Source: Hydractinia symbiolongicarpus
Taxonomy: Eukaryota; Cnidaria; Hydrozoa; Anthoathecata; Hydractiniidae
Reading direction: 5' to 3'
Assembly: GCF_029227915.1 (NCBI RefSeq)
Contig: NC_079877.1
Coordinates: 36,917,851 to 36,981,850 of the forward strand
DNA length: 64,000 nucleotides
The notes under the pieces were generated by a model. It made no database searches and had not been told where the DNA came from. It saw only the letters and a list, made by a program, of their open reading frames with translations. The translations under genes and the position numbers were made by a program. Every line of letters begins with the position of its first letter. Position 1 is the first letter of the stretch. This document shows positions 13,481 to 26,200 of the stretch, piece by piece.

Positions 13481-15590
13481 AAACAAAAACCCGCGAATTC
13501 AAGTAAATCTCGGACTCGGCCCGTATAGTCGAATGTATACAAAGAAAGTACCCTGTGAGTAAACTCATTTTCCGAACGATTTTTTAAATTATTTTTTCAC
13601 CACTAAAACGCATGAGACTTGTAGTTTTCAAAAATGTTTTCATTTTTGATGAGACGCTGAATAAAAGAAGTTTAATCGCCGGCAAACGAAAACCCGCGAT
13701 TTCCCGTAAATCCCGTGCTTGGCCCGTATAGTCGAGTATATACAAAGAAAGTACCCTGTGAGTAAACTCATTTCAAGAACGATTTTTTAAATTATCTTTT
13801 CACGCCTAAAACGCATGAGACTTGTAGTTTTCAAAAATGTTTTCATTTTTGATGAGACGCTGAATAAAAGAAGTTTAATCGCTGGCAAACGAAAACCCGC
13901 GAATTCCCGTAAATCCGGGACTCGGCCCGTATAGTCAAAAGTATACAAAGAAAATACCCAGGGAGTAAACTCATTTCCCGAACGATTTTTTAAATTATTT
14001 TTACACCACTAAAGCGTATGAGACTTGTAGTTTTCAAAAATGTTTTCATTTTTGATGAGACGCTGAATAAAAGAAGTTTAATCGCCCGCAAACGAAAACC
14101 CGCGATTTCCCGTAAATCCCGGACTCGGCCCGTATAGTCGAATGTATACAAAGAAAGTACCCTGTGAGTAAACTCATTTCCCGAACGATTTTTTTAATTA
14201 TTTTTTCACCACTAAAACGCATGAGACTTGTAGTTTTCAAAAATGTTTTCATTTTTGATGAGACGCTGAATAAAAGAAGTTTAATCGCCCGCAAACGAAA
14301 ACCCGCGATTTCCCGTAAATCCCGGACTCGGCCCGTATAGTCGAATGTATACAAAGAAAGTACCCTGTGAGTAAACTCATTTCCCGAACGATTTTTTAAA
14401 TTATTTTTTCACCACTAAAACGCATGAGACTTGTAGTTTTCAAAAATGTTTTCATTTTTGATGAGACGCTGAATAAAAGAAGTTTAATCGCCGGCAAACG
14501 AAAACCCGCGATTTCCCGTAAATCCCGTGCTTGGCCCGTATAGTCGAGTATATACAAAGAAAGTACCCTGTGAGTAAACTCATTTCAAGAACGATTTTTT
14601 AAATTACCTTTTCACGCCTAAAACGCATGAGACTTGTAGTTTTCAAAAATGTTTTCATTTTTGATGAGACGCTGAATAAAAGAAGTTTAATCGCTGGCAA
14701 ACGAAAACCCGCGAATTCCCGTAAATCCGGGACTCGGCCCGTATAGTCAAAAGTATACAAAGAAAATACCCAGGGAGTAAACTCATTTCCCGAACGATTT
14801 TTTAAATTATCTTTTCACCACTAAAACGCATGAGACCTGTAGTTTTCAAAAATGTTTTCATTTTTGATGAGACGCTGAATAAAAAAGTTTAATCGCCGGC
14901 AAACGAAAACCCGCGAATTCCCTTAAATCCCGGACTCGGCCCGTATAGCCAAAAGTATACAAAGAAAGAATCTAGGGAGTAAACTCATTTCCTGAACGAT
15001 TTTTTAAAGTATCTTTTCACCACTAAAACGCATGAGACTTGTAGTTTTGAAAAATGTTTTCATTTTTGATGAGACGCTGAATAAAAAAAGTTTAATCGCC
15101 GGCAAACAAAAACCCGCGAATTCCCGTAAATCCCGGACTCGGCCCGTATAGTCAAATGTATACAAAGAAAGTACCCTGTGAGTAAACTCATTTCCCGAAC
15201 GATTTTTTAAATTATTTTTTCACCACTAAAACGCATGAGACTTGCAGTTTTGAAAAATGTTTTCATTTTTGATGAGACGCTGAATAAAAGAAGTTTAATC
15301 GCTGGCAAACGAAAATCCGCGATTTCCCGTAAATCCCGTGCTTGGCCCGTATAGTCAAATATATACAAAGAAAGTACCCTGTGAGTAAACTCATTTCCAG
15401 AACGATTTTTTAAATTATCTTTTCACCACTAAAACGCATGAGACTTGTAGTTTTCAAAAATGTTCTCATTTTTGATGAGACGCGGAATAAAAGAAGTTTA
15501 ATCGCTGGCAAACGAAAACCCGCGATTTCCCGTAAATCCCGGACTCGGCCCGTATAGTCAAAAGTATACAAAGAAACTACCCAGGGAGTA
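13481..15590 (+). repeat. Satellite, mixed monomers with a local monomer duplication
   Basis: About ten monomers. Two adjacent units at about 14,020-14,400 both carry CGCCCGCAAACG and AGTCGAATGTATAC and are almost identical at one-unit (203 bp) spacing, a recent single-monomer duplication. A unit at about 13,995 has TTTTTACACCACT. The rare tail TTAAATTACCTTTTC at about 14,600 reappears in the heptamer block near 18,455 and 19,876. A unit at about 14,880 has a one-base deletion (AATAAAAAAGTTT). No non-satellite DNA. Confidence 0.85.
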
Positions 15591-17721
15591 AAGTCATTTC
15601 CCGAACGATTTTTAAATTATTTTTTCACCACTAAAACGCATGAGACTTGTAGTTTTCAAAAATGTTTTAATTTTTGATGGGACGCTGTATAAAAGAAGTT
15701 TAATCGCCGGCAAACGAAAACGCGCGATTTCCCTTAAATCCCGGGCTTGGCCCGTATAGTCGAATATATACAAAGAAAGTACCCTGTGAGTAAAGTCATT
15801 TCCAGAAAGATTTTTTAATTTATCTTTTCACCACTAAAACGCATGAGACTTGTAGTTTTCAAAAATGTTTTCATTTTTGATGAGACGCGGAATAAAAGAA
15901 GTTTAATCGCTGGCAAACGAAAACTCGCGATTTCCCGTAAATCCCGGACTCGGGCCGTATAGTCAAAAGTATAGAAAGAAACTACCCAGGGAGTAAACTC
16001 ATTTCCCGAACGATTTTTTAAATTATTTTTCACCACTAAAAGGCATAAGACTTGTACTTTTCAAAAATGTTTTCATTTTTGATGAGACGCTGAATAAAAG
16101 AAGTTTAATCGCCGGCAAACAAAAACCCGCGAATTCCCGTAAATCCCGGACTCGGCCCGTATAGTCGAATGTATACAAAGAAAGTACCCTGTGAGTAAAC
16201 GCATTTCCCGAACGATTTTTTAAATTATTTTTTCACCACTAAAACGCATGAGACTTGTAGTTTTCAAAAATGTTTTCATTTTTGATGAGACGCTGAATAA
16301 AAGAAGTTTAATCGTCGGCAAACGAAAACCCGCGATTTCCCGTAAATTCCGTGCTTGGCCCGTATAGTCGAGTATATACAAAGAAAGTACCCTGTGAGTA
16401 AACTCATTTCAAGAACGATTTTTTAAATTATCTTTTCACCACTAAAACTCATGAGACTTGTAGTTTTCAAAAATGTTTTCATTTATTATGAGACGCTGAA
16501 TAAAAGAAGTTTAATCGCTGGCAAACGAAAACCCGCGAATTCCCGTAAATCCGGGACTCGGCCCGTATAGTCAAAAGTATACAAAGAAAATACCCAGGGA
16601 GTAAACTCATTTCCCGAACGATTTTTTAAATTATTTTTTCACCACTAAAGCGTATGAGACTTGTAGTTTTCAAAAATGTTTTCATTTTTGATGAGACGCT
16701 GAATAAAAGAAGTTTAATCGCCGGCAAACGAAAACCCGCGATTTCCCGTAAATCCCGGACTCGGTCCGTATAGTCGAAAGTATACAAAGAAAGTACCCTG
16801 CGAGTAAACTCATTTCCAGAACGATTTTTTAAATTATCTTTTCACCACTTAAACGCATGAGACTTGTAGTTTTCAAAAATGTTTTCATTTTTGATGAGAC
16901 GCTGAATAAAAGAAGTTTAATCGCCGGCAAACGAAAACCCGCGAATTCCCGTAAATCCTGGACTCGGCCCGTATAGCCAAAAGTATACAAAGAAAGTGTC
17001 TAGGAAGTAAACTCATTTCCCGAACGATTTTTTAAATTATCTTTTCACCACTAAAACGCATGAGACTTTTAGTTTTCAAAAATGTTTTCATTTTTGATGA
17101 GACGCTGAATAAAAGAAGTTTAATCGCTGGCAAACAAAAATCCGCGATTCCCGTAAATCCGGGACCCGGCCCGTTTAGTCAAAAGTATACAAAGAAAATA
17201 CCCAGGGAGTAAACTCATTTCCCGAACGATTTTTTAAATTATCTTTTCACCACTAAAACGCATGAGACTTGTAGTTTTCAAAAATGTTTTCATTTTTGAT
17301 GAGACGCTGAATAAAAGAAGTTTAATCGCCGGCAAACGAAAACCCGAGATTTCCCGTAAATCCCGTGCTTGGCCCGTATAGTCGAGTATATAGAAAGAAA
17401 GTACCCTGTGAGTAAACTCATTTCAAGAACGATTTTTTAAATTATCTTTTCACTACTAAAACGCATGAGACTTGTAGTTTTCAAAAATGTTTTCATTTTT
17501 GATGATACGCTGAATAAAAGAAGTTTAATTGCCGGCAAACAAAAACCCGCGAATTCAAGTAAATCTCGGACTCGGCCCGTATAGTCGAATGTATACAAAG
17601 AAAGTACCCTGTGAGTAAACTCATTTTCCGAACGATTTTTTAAATTATTTTTTCACCACTAAAACGCATGAGACTTGTAGTTTTCAAAAATGTTTTCATT
17701 TTTGATGTGACGCTGAATAAA
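15590..17721 (+). repeat. Satellite, third large superperiod copy
   Basis: This stretch repeats the monomer order seen around 5,260-6,000, 6,470-7,200 and 11,340-13,600: GTATAAAAG type (TGTAT at 15,686), AAAAGGCATAAG type (GGC at 16,042), CATTTATTATG type (16,480), GTCTAGGAAG type (about 17,000) and TATATAGAAAG type (about 17,390). Distances to the second copy are about 4,660-4,664 bp (23 units). The unit at 17,450 has TTTTCACTACTAAAACG, and the next has GATGATACGC. Confidence 0.85.
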
Positions 17722-20570
17722 AGAAGTTTAATCGCCGGCAAACGAAAACCCGCGATTTCCCGTAAATCCCGTGCTTGGCCCGTATAGTCGAGTATATACA
17801 AAGAAAGTACCCTGTGAGTAAACTCATTTCAAGAACGATTTTTTAAATTATCTTTTCACGCCTAAAACGCATGAGACTTGTAGTTTTCAAAAATGTTTTC
17901 ATTTTTGATGAGACGCTGAATAAAAGAAGTTTAATCGCTGGCAAACGAAAACCCGCGAATTCCCGTAAATCCGGGACTCGGCCCGTATAGTCAAAAGTAT
18001 ACAAAGAAAATACCCAGGGAGTAAACTCATTTCCCGAACGATTTTTTAAATTATTTTTTCACCACTAAAGCGTATGAGACTTGTAGTTTTCAAAAATGTT
18101 TTCATTTTTGATGAGACGCTGAATAAAAGAAGTTTAATCGCCCGCAAACGAAAACCCGCGATTTCCCGTAAATCCCGGACTCGGCCCGTATAGTCGAATG
18201 TATACAAAGAAAGTAGCCTGTGAGTAAACTCATTTCCCGAACGATTTTTTAAATTATTTTTTCACCACTAAAACGCATGAGACTTGTAGTTTTCAAAAAT
18301 GTTTTCATTTTTGATGAGACGCTGAATAAAAGAAGTTTAATCGCCGGCAAACGAAAACCCGCGATTTCCCGTAAATCCCGTGCTTGGCCCGTATAGTCGA
18401 GTATATACAAAGAAAGTACCCTGTGAGTAAACTCATTTCAAGAACGATTTTTTAAATTACCTTTTCACGCCTAAAACGCATGAGACTTGTAGTTTTCAAA
18501 AATGTTTTCATTTTTGATGAGACGCTGAATAAAAGAAGTTTAATCGCTGGCAAACGAAAACCCGCGAATTCCCGTAAATCCGGGACTCGGCCCGTATAGT
18601 CAAAAGTATACAAAGAAAATACCCAGGGAGTAAACTCATTTCCCGAACGATTTTTTAAATTATTTTTTCACCACTAAAGCGTATGAGACTTGTAGTTTTC
18701 AAAAATGTTTTCATTTTTGATGAGACGGTGAATAAAAGAAGTTTAATCGCCGGCAAACGAAAACCCGCGATTTTCCGTAAATCCCGGTCTCGACCCGTAT
18801 ATTCGAAAGTATACAAAGAAAGTACCCTGCGAGTAAACTCATTTCCAGAACGTTTTTTTAAATTATCTTTTCACCACTAAAACGCATGAGACCTGTAGTT
18901 TTCAAAAATGTTTTCATTTTTGATGAGACGCTGAATAAAAGAAGTTTAATCGCCGGCAAACGAAAACCCGCGAATTCCCTTAAATCCCGGACTCGGCCCG
19001 TATAGCCAAAAGTATACAAAGAAAGAATCTAGGGAGTAAACTCATTTCCTGAACGATTTTTTAAAGTATCTTTTCACCACTAAAACGCATGAGACTTGTA
19101 GTTTTGAAAAATGTTTTCATTTTTGATGAGACGCTGAATAAAAAAAGTTTAATCGCCGGCAAACGAAAACCCGCGATTTCCCGTAAATCCCGTGCTTGGC
19201 CCGTATAGTCGAGTATATACAAAGAAAGTACCCTGTGAGTAAACTCATTTCAAGAACGATTTTTTAAATTATCTTTTCACGCCTAAAACGCATGAGACTT
19301 GTAGTTTTCAAAAATGTTTTCATTTTTGATGAGACGCTGAATAAAAGAAGTTTAATCGCTGGCAAACGAAAACCCGCGAATTCCCGTAAATCCGGGACTC
19401 GGCCCGTATAGTCAAAAGTATACAAAGAAAATACCCAGGGAGTAAACTCATTTCCCGAACGATTTTTTAAATTATTTTTTCACCACTAAAGCGTATGAGA
19501 CTTGTAGTTTTCAAAAATGTTTTCATTTTTGATGAGACGCTGAATAAAAGAAGTTTAATCGCCCGCAAACGAAAACCCGCGATTTCCCGTAAATCCCGGA
19601 CTCGGCCCGTATAGTCGAATGTATACAAAGAAAGTAGCCTGTGAGTAAACTCATTTCCCGAACGATTTTTTAAATTATTTTTTCACCACTAAAACGCATG
19701 AGACTTGTAGTTTTCAAAAATGTTTTCATTTTTGATGAGACGCTGAATAAAAGAAGTTTAATCGCCGGCAAACGAAAACCCGCGATTTCCCGTAAATCCC
19801 GTGCTTGGCCCGTATAGTCGAGTATATACAAAGAAAGTACCCTGTGAGTAAACTCATTTCAAGAACGATTTTTTAAATTACCTTTTCACGCCTAAAACGC
19901 ATGAGACTTGTAGTTTTCAAAAATGTTTTCATTTTTGATGAGACGCTGAATAAAAGAAGTTTAATCGCTGGCAAACGAAAACCCGCGAATTCCCGTAAAT
20001 CCGGGACTCGGCCCGTATAGTCAAAAGTATACAAAGAAAATACCCAGGGAGTAAACTCATTTCCCGAACGATTTTTTAAATTATTTTTTCACCACTAAAG
20101 CGTATGAGACTTGTAGTTTTCAAAAATGTTTTCATTTTTGATGAGACGGTGAATAAAAGAAGTTTAATCGCCGGCAAACGAAAACCCGCGATTTTCCGTA
20201 AATCCCGGTCTCGACCCGTATATTCGAAAGTATACAAAGAAAGTACCCTGCGAGTAAACTCATTTCCAGAACGTTTTTTTAAATTATCTTTTCACCACTA
20301 AAACGCATGAGACCTGTAGTTTTCAAAAATGTTTTCATTTTTGATGAGACGCTGAATAAAAGAAGTTTAATCGCCGGCAAACGAAAACCCGCGAATTCCC
20401 TTAAATCCCGGACTCGGCCCGTATAGCCAAAAGTATACAAAGAAAGAATCTAGGGAGTAAACTCATTTCCTGAACGATTTTTTAAAGTATCTTTTCACCA
20501 CTAAAACGCATGAGACTTGTAGTTTTGAAAAATGTTTTCATTTTTGATGAGACGCTGAATAAAAAAAGTT
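17722..20570 (+). repeat. Heptamer higher-order repeat (1,421 bp), two copies
   Basis: Two tandem seven-monomer blocks, about 17,722-19,142 and 19,143-20,563. Private markers pair at exactly 1,421 bp: AAGTAGCCTG at 18,211 and 19,632; the tail TTACCTTTTCACGCC at about 18,457 and 19,878; GAGACGGTGAATAAAAG at about 18,723 and 20,144; and GTATATTCGAAAG at about 18,797 and 20,218. The copies look virtually identical, so this is one of the youngest amplifications in the window. Confidence 0.92.
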
Positions 20571-20884
20571 TAATCGCCGGCAAACAAAAACCCGCGAATT
20601 CCCGTAAATCCCGGACTCGGCCCGTATAGTCGAATGTATACAAAGAAAGTACCCTGTGAGTAAACTCATTTCCCGAACGATTTTTTAAATTATTTTTTCA
20701 CCACTAAAACGCATGAGACTTGTAGTTTTGAAAAATGTTTTCATTTTTGATGAGACGCTGAATAAAAGAAGTTTAATCGCTGGCAAACGAAAATCCGCGA
20801 TTCCCGTAAATCCGGGACTCGGCCCGTTTAGTCAAAAGTATACAAAGAAAATACCCAGGGAGTAAACTCATTTCCCGAACGATT

Positions 20885-23615
20885 TTTTAAATTATCTTTT
20901 CACCACTAAAGCGCATGAGACTTGTAGTTTTTAAAAATGTTTTATTTTTTGATGGGACGCTGAATAAAAGAAGTTTAATCGCCGGCAAACGAAAACGCGC
21001 GATTTCCCGTAAATCCCGGGCTTGGCCCGTATAGTCAATTATATACAAAGAAAGTACCCTGTGAGTAAACTCATTTCCAGAACGATTTTTTAAATTATCT
21101 TTTCACCACTAAAACGCATGAGACTTGTAGTTTTCAAAAATGTTCTCATTTTTGATGAGACGCGGAATAAAACAAGTTTAATCGCTGGCAAACGAAAACC
21201 CGCGATTTCCCGTAAAACCCGGACTCGGCCCGTATAGTCAAAAGTATACAAAGAAACTACCCAGGGAGTAAACTCATTTCCCGAACGATTTTTTAAATTA
21301 TTTTTTCACCACTAAAACGCATGAGACTTGTAGTTTTCAAAAATGTTTTAATTTTTGATGGGACGCTGAATAAAAGAAGTTTAATCGCCGGCAAACGAAA
21401 ACGCGCGATTTCCCGTAAATCCCGGACTCGGCCCGTATAGTCGAATATATATACAAAGAAAGTACCCTGTGAGTAAACTCATTTCCAGAACGATTTTTTA
21501 AATTATCTTTTCACCACTAAAAGGAATGAGACTTGTAGTTTTCAAAAATGTTTTCATTTTTGATGAGACGCGGAATAAAAGAAGTTTAATCGATGGCAAA
21601 CGAAAACTCGCGATTTCCCGTAAATCCCGGACTCGGCTCGTATAATCAAAAGTATACAAAGAAAGTACTCAGGGAGTAAACTCATTTCCAGAACAATTTT
21701 TAAAATTATCTTTTCACCACTAAAACGCATGAGACTTGTAGTTTTCATAAATGTTTTCATTTTTGATGAGACGCTGAATAAAAGAAGTTTAATCGCCGGC
21801 AAACAAAAACCCGCGAATTCCCGTAAATCCCGTGCTTGGCCCGTATAGTCGAGTATATACAAAGAAAGTACCCTGTGAGTAAACTCATTTCAAGAACGAT
21901 TTTTTAAATTATCTTTTCACCACCAAAACGCATGAGACTTGTAGTTTTCAAAAATGTTTTCATTTTTAATGAGACGCAGAATAAAAGAAGTTTAATCGCC
22001 GGCAAACAAAAACCCGCGATTCCCGTAAATCCGGGACTCGGCCCGTTTAGTCAAAAGTATACAAAGAAAATACCCAGGGAGTAAACTCATTTCCCGAACG
22101 ATTTTTTAAATTATCTTTTCACCACTAAAGCGCATGAGACTTGTAGTTTTTAAAAATGTTTTATTTTTTGATGGGACGCTGAATAAAAGAAGTTTAATCG
22201 CCGGCAAACGAAAACGCGCGATTTCCCGTAAATCCCGGGCTTGGCCCGTATAGTCAAATATATACAAAGAAAGTACCCTGTGAGTAAACTCATTTCCAGA
22301 ACGATTTTTTAAATTATCTTTTCACCACTAAAACGCATGAGGCTTGTAGTTTTCAAAAATGTTCTCATTTTTGATGAGACGCGGAATAAAAGAAGTTTAA
22401 TCGCTGGCAAACGAAAACTCGCGATTTCCCGTAAATCCCGGACTCGGCCCGTATAGTCAAAAGTATACAAAGAAACTACCCAGGGAGTAAACTCATTTCC
22501 CGAACGATTTTTTAAATTATCTTTTCACCACTAAAGCGCATGAGACTTGTAGTTTTTAAAAATGTTTTATTTTTTGATGGGACGCTGAATAGAAGAAGTA
22601 TAATCGCCGGCAAACGAAAACGCGCGATTTCCCGTAAATCCCGGGCTTGGCCCGTATAGTCAATTATATACAAAGAAAGTACCCTGTGAGTAAACTCATT
22701 TCCAGAACGATTTTTTAAATTATCTTTTCACCACTAAAACGCATGAGACTTGTAGTTTTCAAAAATGTTCTCATTTTTGATGAGACGCGGAATAAAAGAA
22801 GTTTAATCGCTGGCAAACGAAAACCCGCGATTTCCCGTAAATCCCGGACTCGGCCCGTATAGTCAAAAGTATACAAAGAAACTACCCAGGGAGTAAACTC
22901 ATTTCCCGAACGATTTTTTAAATTATTTTTTCACCACTAAAACGCATGAGACTTGTAGTTTTCAAAAATGTTTTAATTTTTGATGGGACGCTGAATAAAA
23001 GAAGTTTAATCGCCGGCAAACGAAAACGCGCGATTTCCCGTAAATCCCGGGCTTGGCCCGTATAGTCGAATATATACAAAGAAAGTACCCTGTGAGTAAA
23101 CTCATTTCCAGAAAGATTTTTTAATTTATCTTTTCACCACTAAAAGGCATGAGACTTGTAGTTTTCAAAAATGTTTTCATTTTTGATGAGACGCGGAATA
23201 AAAGAAGTTTAATCGCTGGCAAACGAAAACTCGCGATTTCCCGTAAATCCCGGACTCGGCTCGTATAGTCAAAAGTATACAAAGAAAGTACTCAGGGAGT
23301 AAACTCATTTCCAGAACAATTTTTAAAATTATCTTCTCACCACTAAAACGCATGAGACTTGTAGTTTTCAAAAATGTTTTCATTTTTGATGAGACGCTGA
23401 ATAAAAGAAGTTTAATCGCCGGCAAACAAAAACCCGCGAATTCCCGTAAATCCCGTGCTTGGCCCGTATAGTCGAGTATATACAAAGAAAGTACCCTGTG
23501 AGTAAACTCATTTCAAGAACGATATTTTAAATTATCTTTTCACCACCAAAACGCATGAGACTTGTAGTTTTCAAAAATGTTTTCATTTTTAATGAGACGC
23601 TGAATAAAAGAAGTT
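20885..23615 (+). repeat. Octamer higher-order repeat (about 1,624 bp), two partial copies
   Basis: About 20,885-21,990 recurs at about 22,510-23,615. Paired markers are ATAGTCAATT (21,031 and 22,656), the GAACAATTTTTAAAATTATC tail with ACTCAGGGAG (about 21,690 and 23,313) and CATTTTTAATGAGACGC (about 21,960 and 23,583). The copies differ at several sites, for example GACGCAGAAT versus GACGCTGAAT and an extra TA (ATATATATAC) near 21,446. They are therefore older than the heptamer block. Flanking DNA at 20,571-20,884 is ordinary satellite. Confidence 0.82.
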
Positions 23616-26200
23616 TAATCGCCGGCAAACAAAAACCCGCGAATTCCCGTAAATCCCGGACTCGGCCCGTATAGTCGAATGTATACAAAGAAAGTACCCT
23701 GTGAGTAAACTCATTTCCCGAACGATTTTTTAAATTATTTTTTCACCACTAAAACGCATGAGACTTTTAGTTTTCAAAAATGTTTTCATTTTTGATGAGA
23801 CGCTGAATAAAAGAAGTTTAATCGCTGGCAAACAAAAATCCGCGATTCCCGTAAATCCGGGACTCGGCCCGTTTAGTCAAAAGTGTACAAAGAAAATACC
23901 CAGGGAGTAAACTCATTTCCCGAACGATTTTTTAAATTATTTTTTCACCACTAAAACGCATGAGACTTGTAGTTTTCAAAAATGTTTTCATTTTTGATGA
24001 GACGCGGAATAAAAGAAGTTTAATCGCTGGCAAACGAAAACTCGCGATTTCCCGTAAATCCCGGACTTGGCTCGTATAGTCAAAAGTATACAAAGAAAGT
24101 ACTCAGGGAGTAAACTCATTTCCAGAACAATTTTTAAAATTATCTTTTCACCACTAAAACGCATGAGACTTGTAGTTTTCAAAAATGTTTTCATTTTTGA
24201 TGAGACGCTGAATAAAAGAAGTTTAATCGCCGGCAAACAAAAACCCGCGAATTCCCGTAAATCCCGTGCTTGGCCCGTATAGTTGAGTATATACAAAGAA
24301 AGTACCCTGTGAGTAAACTCATTTCAAGAACGATTTTTTAAATTATCTTTTCACCACCAAAACGCATGAGACTGGTAGTTTCAAAAATGTTTTCATTTTT
24401 GATGAGACGCTGAATAAAAGAAGTTTAATCGCCGGCAAACAAAAACCCGCGAATTCCCGTAAATCCCGGACTCGGCCCGTATAGTCGAATGTATACAAAG
24501 AAAGTACCCTGTGAGTAAACTCATTTCCCGAACGATTTTTTAAATTATTTTTTCACCACTAAAACGCATGAGACTTTTAGTTTTCAAAAATGTTTTCATT
24601 TTTGATGAGACGCTGAATAAAAGAAGTTTAATCGCTGGCAAACAAAAATCCGCGATTCCCGTAAATCCGGGACTCGGCCCGTTTAGTCAAAAGTGTACAA
24701 AGAAAATACCCAGGGAGTAAACTCATTTCCCGAACGATTTTGTAAATTATTTTTTCACCACTAAAACGCATGAGACTTGTAGTTTTCAAAAATGTTTTCA
24801 TTTTTGATGAGACGCTGAATAAAAGAAGTTTAATCGCCGGCAAACAAAAACCCGCGAATTCCCGTAAATCCCGTGCTTGGCCCGTATAGTCGAGTATATA
24901 CAAAGAAAGTACCCTGTGAGTAAACTCATTTCAAGAACGATTTTTTAAATTATCTTTTCACCACCAAAACGCATGAGACTTGTAGTTTTCAAAAATGTTT
25001 TCATTTTTGATGAGACGCTGAATAAAAGAAGTTTAATCGCCGGCAAACAAAAACCCGCGAATTCCCGTAAATCCCGGACTCGGCCCGTATAGTCGAATGT
25101 ATACAAAGAAAGTACCCTGTGAGTAAACTCATTTCCCGAACGATTTTTTAAATTATTTTTTCACCACTAAAACGCATGAGACTTTTAGTTTTCAAAAATG
25201 TTTTCATTTTTGATGAGACGCTGAATAAAAGAAGTTTAATCGCTGGCAAACAAAAATCCGCGATTCCCGTAAATCCGGGACTCGGCCCGTTTAGTCAAAA
25301 GTGTACAAGGAAAATACCCAGGGAGTAAACTCATTTCCCGAACGATTTTTTAAATTATTTTTTCACCACTAAAACGCATGAGACTTGTAGTTTTCAAAAA
25401 TGTTTTCATTTTTGATGAGACGCTGAATAAAAGAAGTTTAATCGCTGGCAAACAAAAATCCGCGATTCCCGTAAATCCGGGACTCGGCCCGTTTAGTCAA
25501 AAGTGTACAAAGAAAATACCCAGGGAGTAAACTCATTTCCCGAACGATTTTGTAAATTATTTTTTCACCACTAAAACGCATGAGACTTGTAGTTTTCAAA
25601 AATGTTTTCATTTTTGATGAGACGCTGAATAAAAGAAGTTTAATCGCCGGCAAACAAAAACCCGCGAATTCCCGTAAATCCCGTGCTTGGCCCGTATAGT
25701 CGAGTATATACAAAGAAAGTACCCTGTGAGTAAACTCATTTCCAGAACGATTTTTTAAATTATCTTTTCACCACCAAAACGCATGAGACTTGTAGTTTTC
25801 AAAAATGTTTTCATTTTTGATGAGACGCTGAATAAAAGAAGTTTAATCGCCGGCAAACAAAAACCCGCGAATTCCCGTAAATCCCGGACTCGGCCCGTAT
25901 AGTCGAATGTATACAAAGAAAGTACCCTGTGAGTAAACTCATTTCCCGAACGATTTTTTAAATTATTTTTTCACCACTAAAACGCATGAGACTTTTAGTT
26001 TTCAAAAATGTTTTCATTTTTGATGAGACGCTGAATAAAAGAAGTTTAATCGCTGGCAAACAAAAATCCGCGATTCCCGTAAATCCGGGACTCGGCCCGT
26101 TTAGTCAAAAGTGTACAAGGAAAATACCCAGGGAGTAAACTCATTTCCCGAACGATTTTTTAAATTATTTTTTCACCACTAAAACGCATGAGACTTGTAG
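23140..26200 (+). repeat. Tetramer-based higher-order repeat (810 bp, with 608-bp and 202-bp offsets)
   Basis: The rare variant AAAGTGTACAA marks one monomer type. GTGTAC falls at 23,883, 24,693, 25,301, 25,503 and 26,111, spaced 810, 608, 202 and 608 bp, that is 4, 3, 1 and 3 units. A second rare variant, GATTTTGTAAATTATT, is at about 24,738 and 25,548 (810 bp). The block therefore grew by exchanges of different unit numbers. The GAGACTTTTAG variant marks four of these monomers. One unit has a one-base deletion (GGTAGTTTCAAAAATG at about 24,374). Confidence 0.85.
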
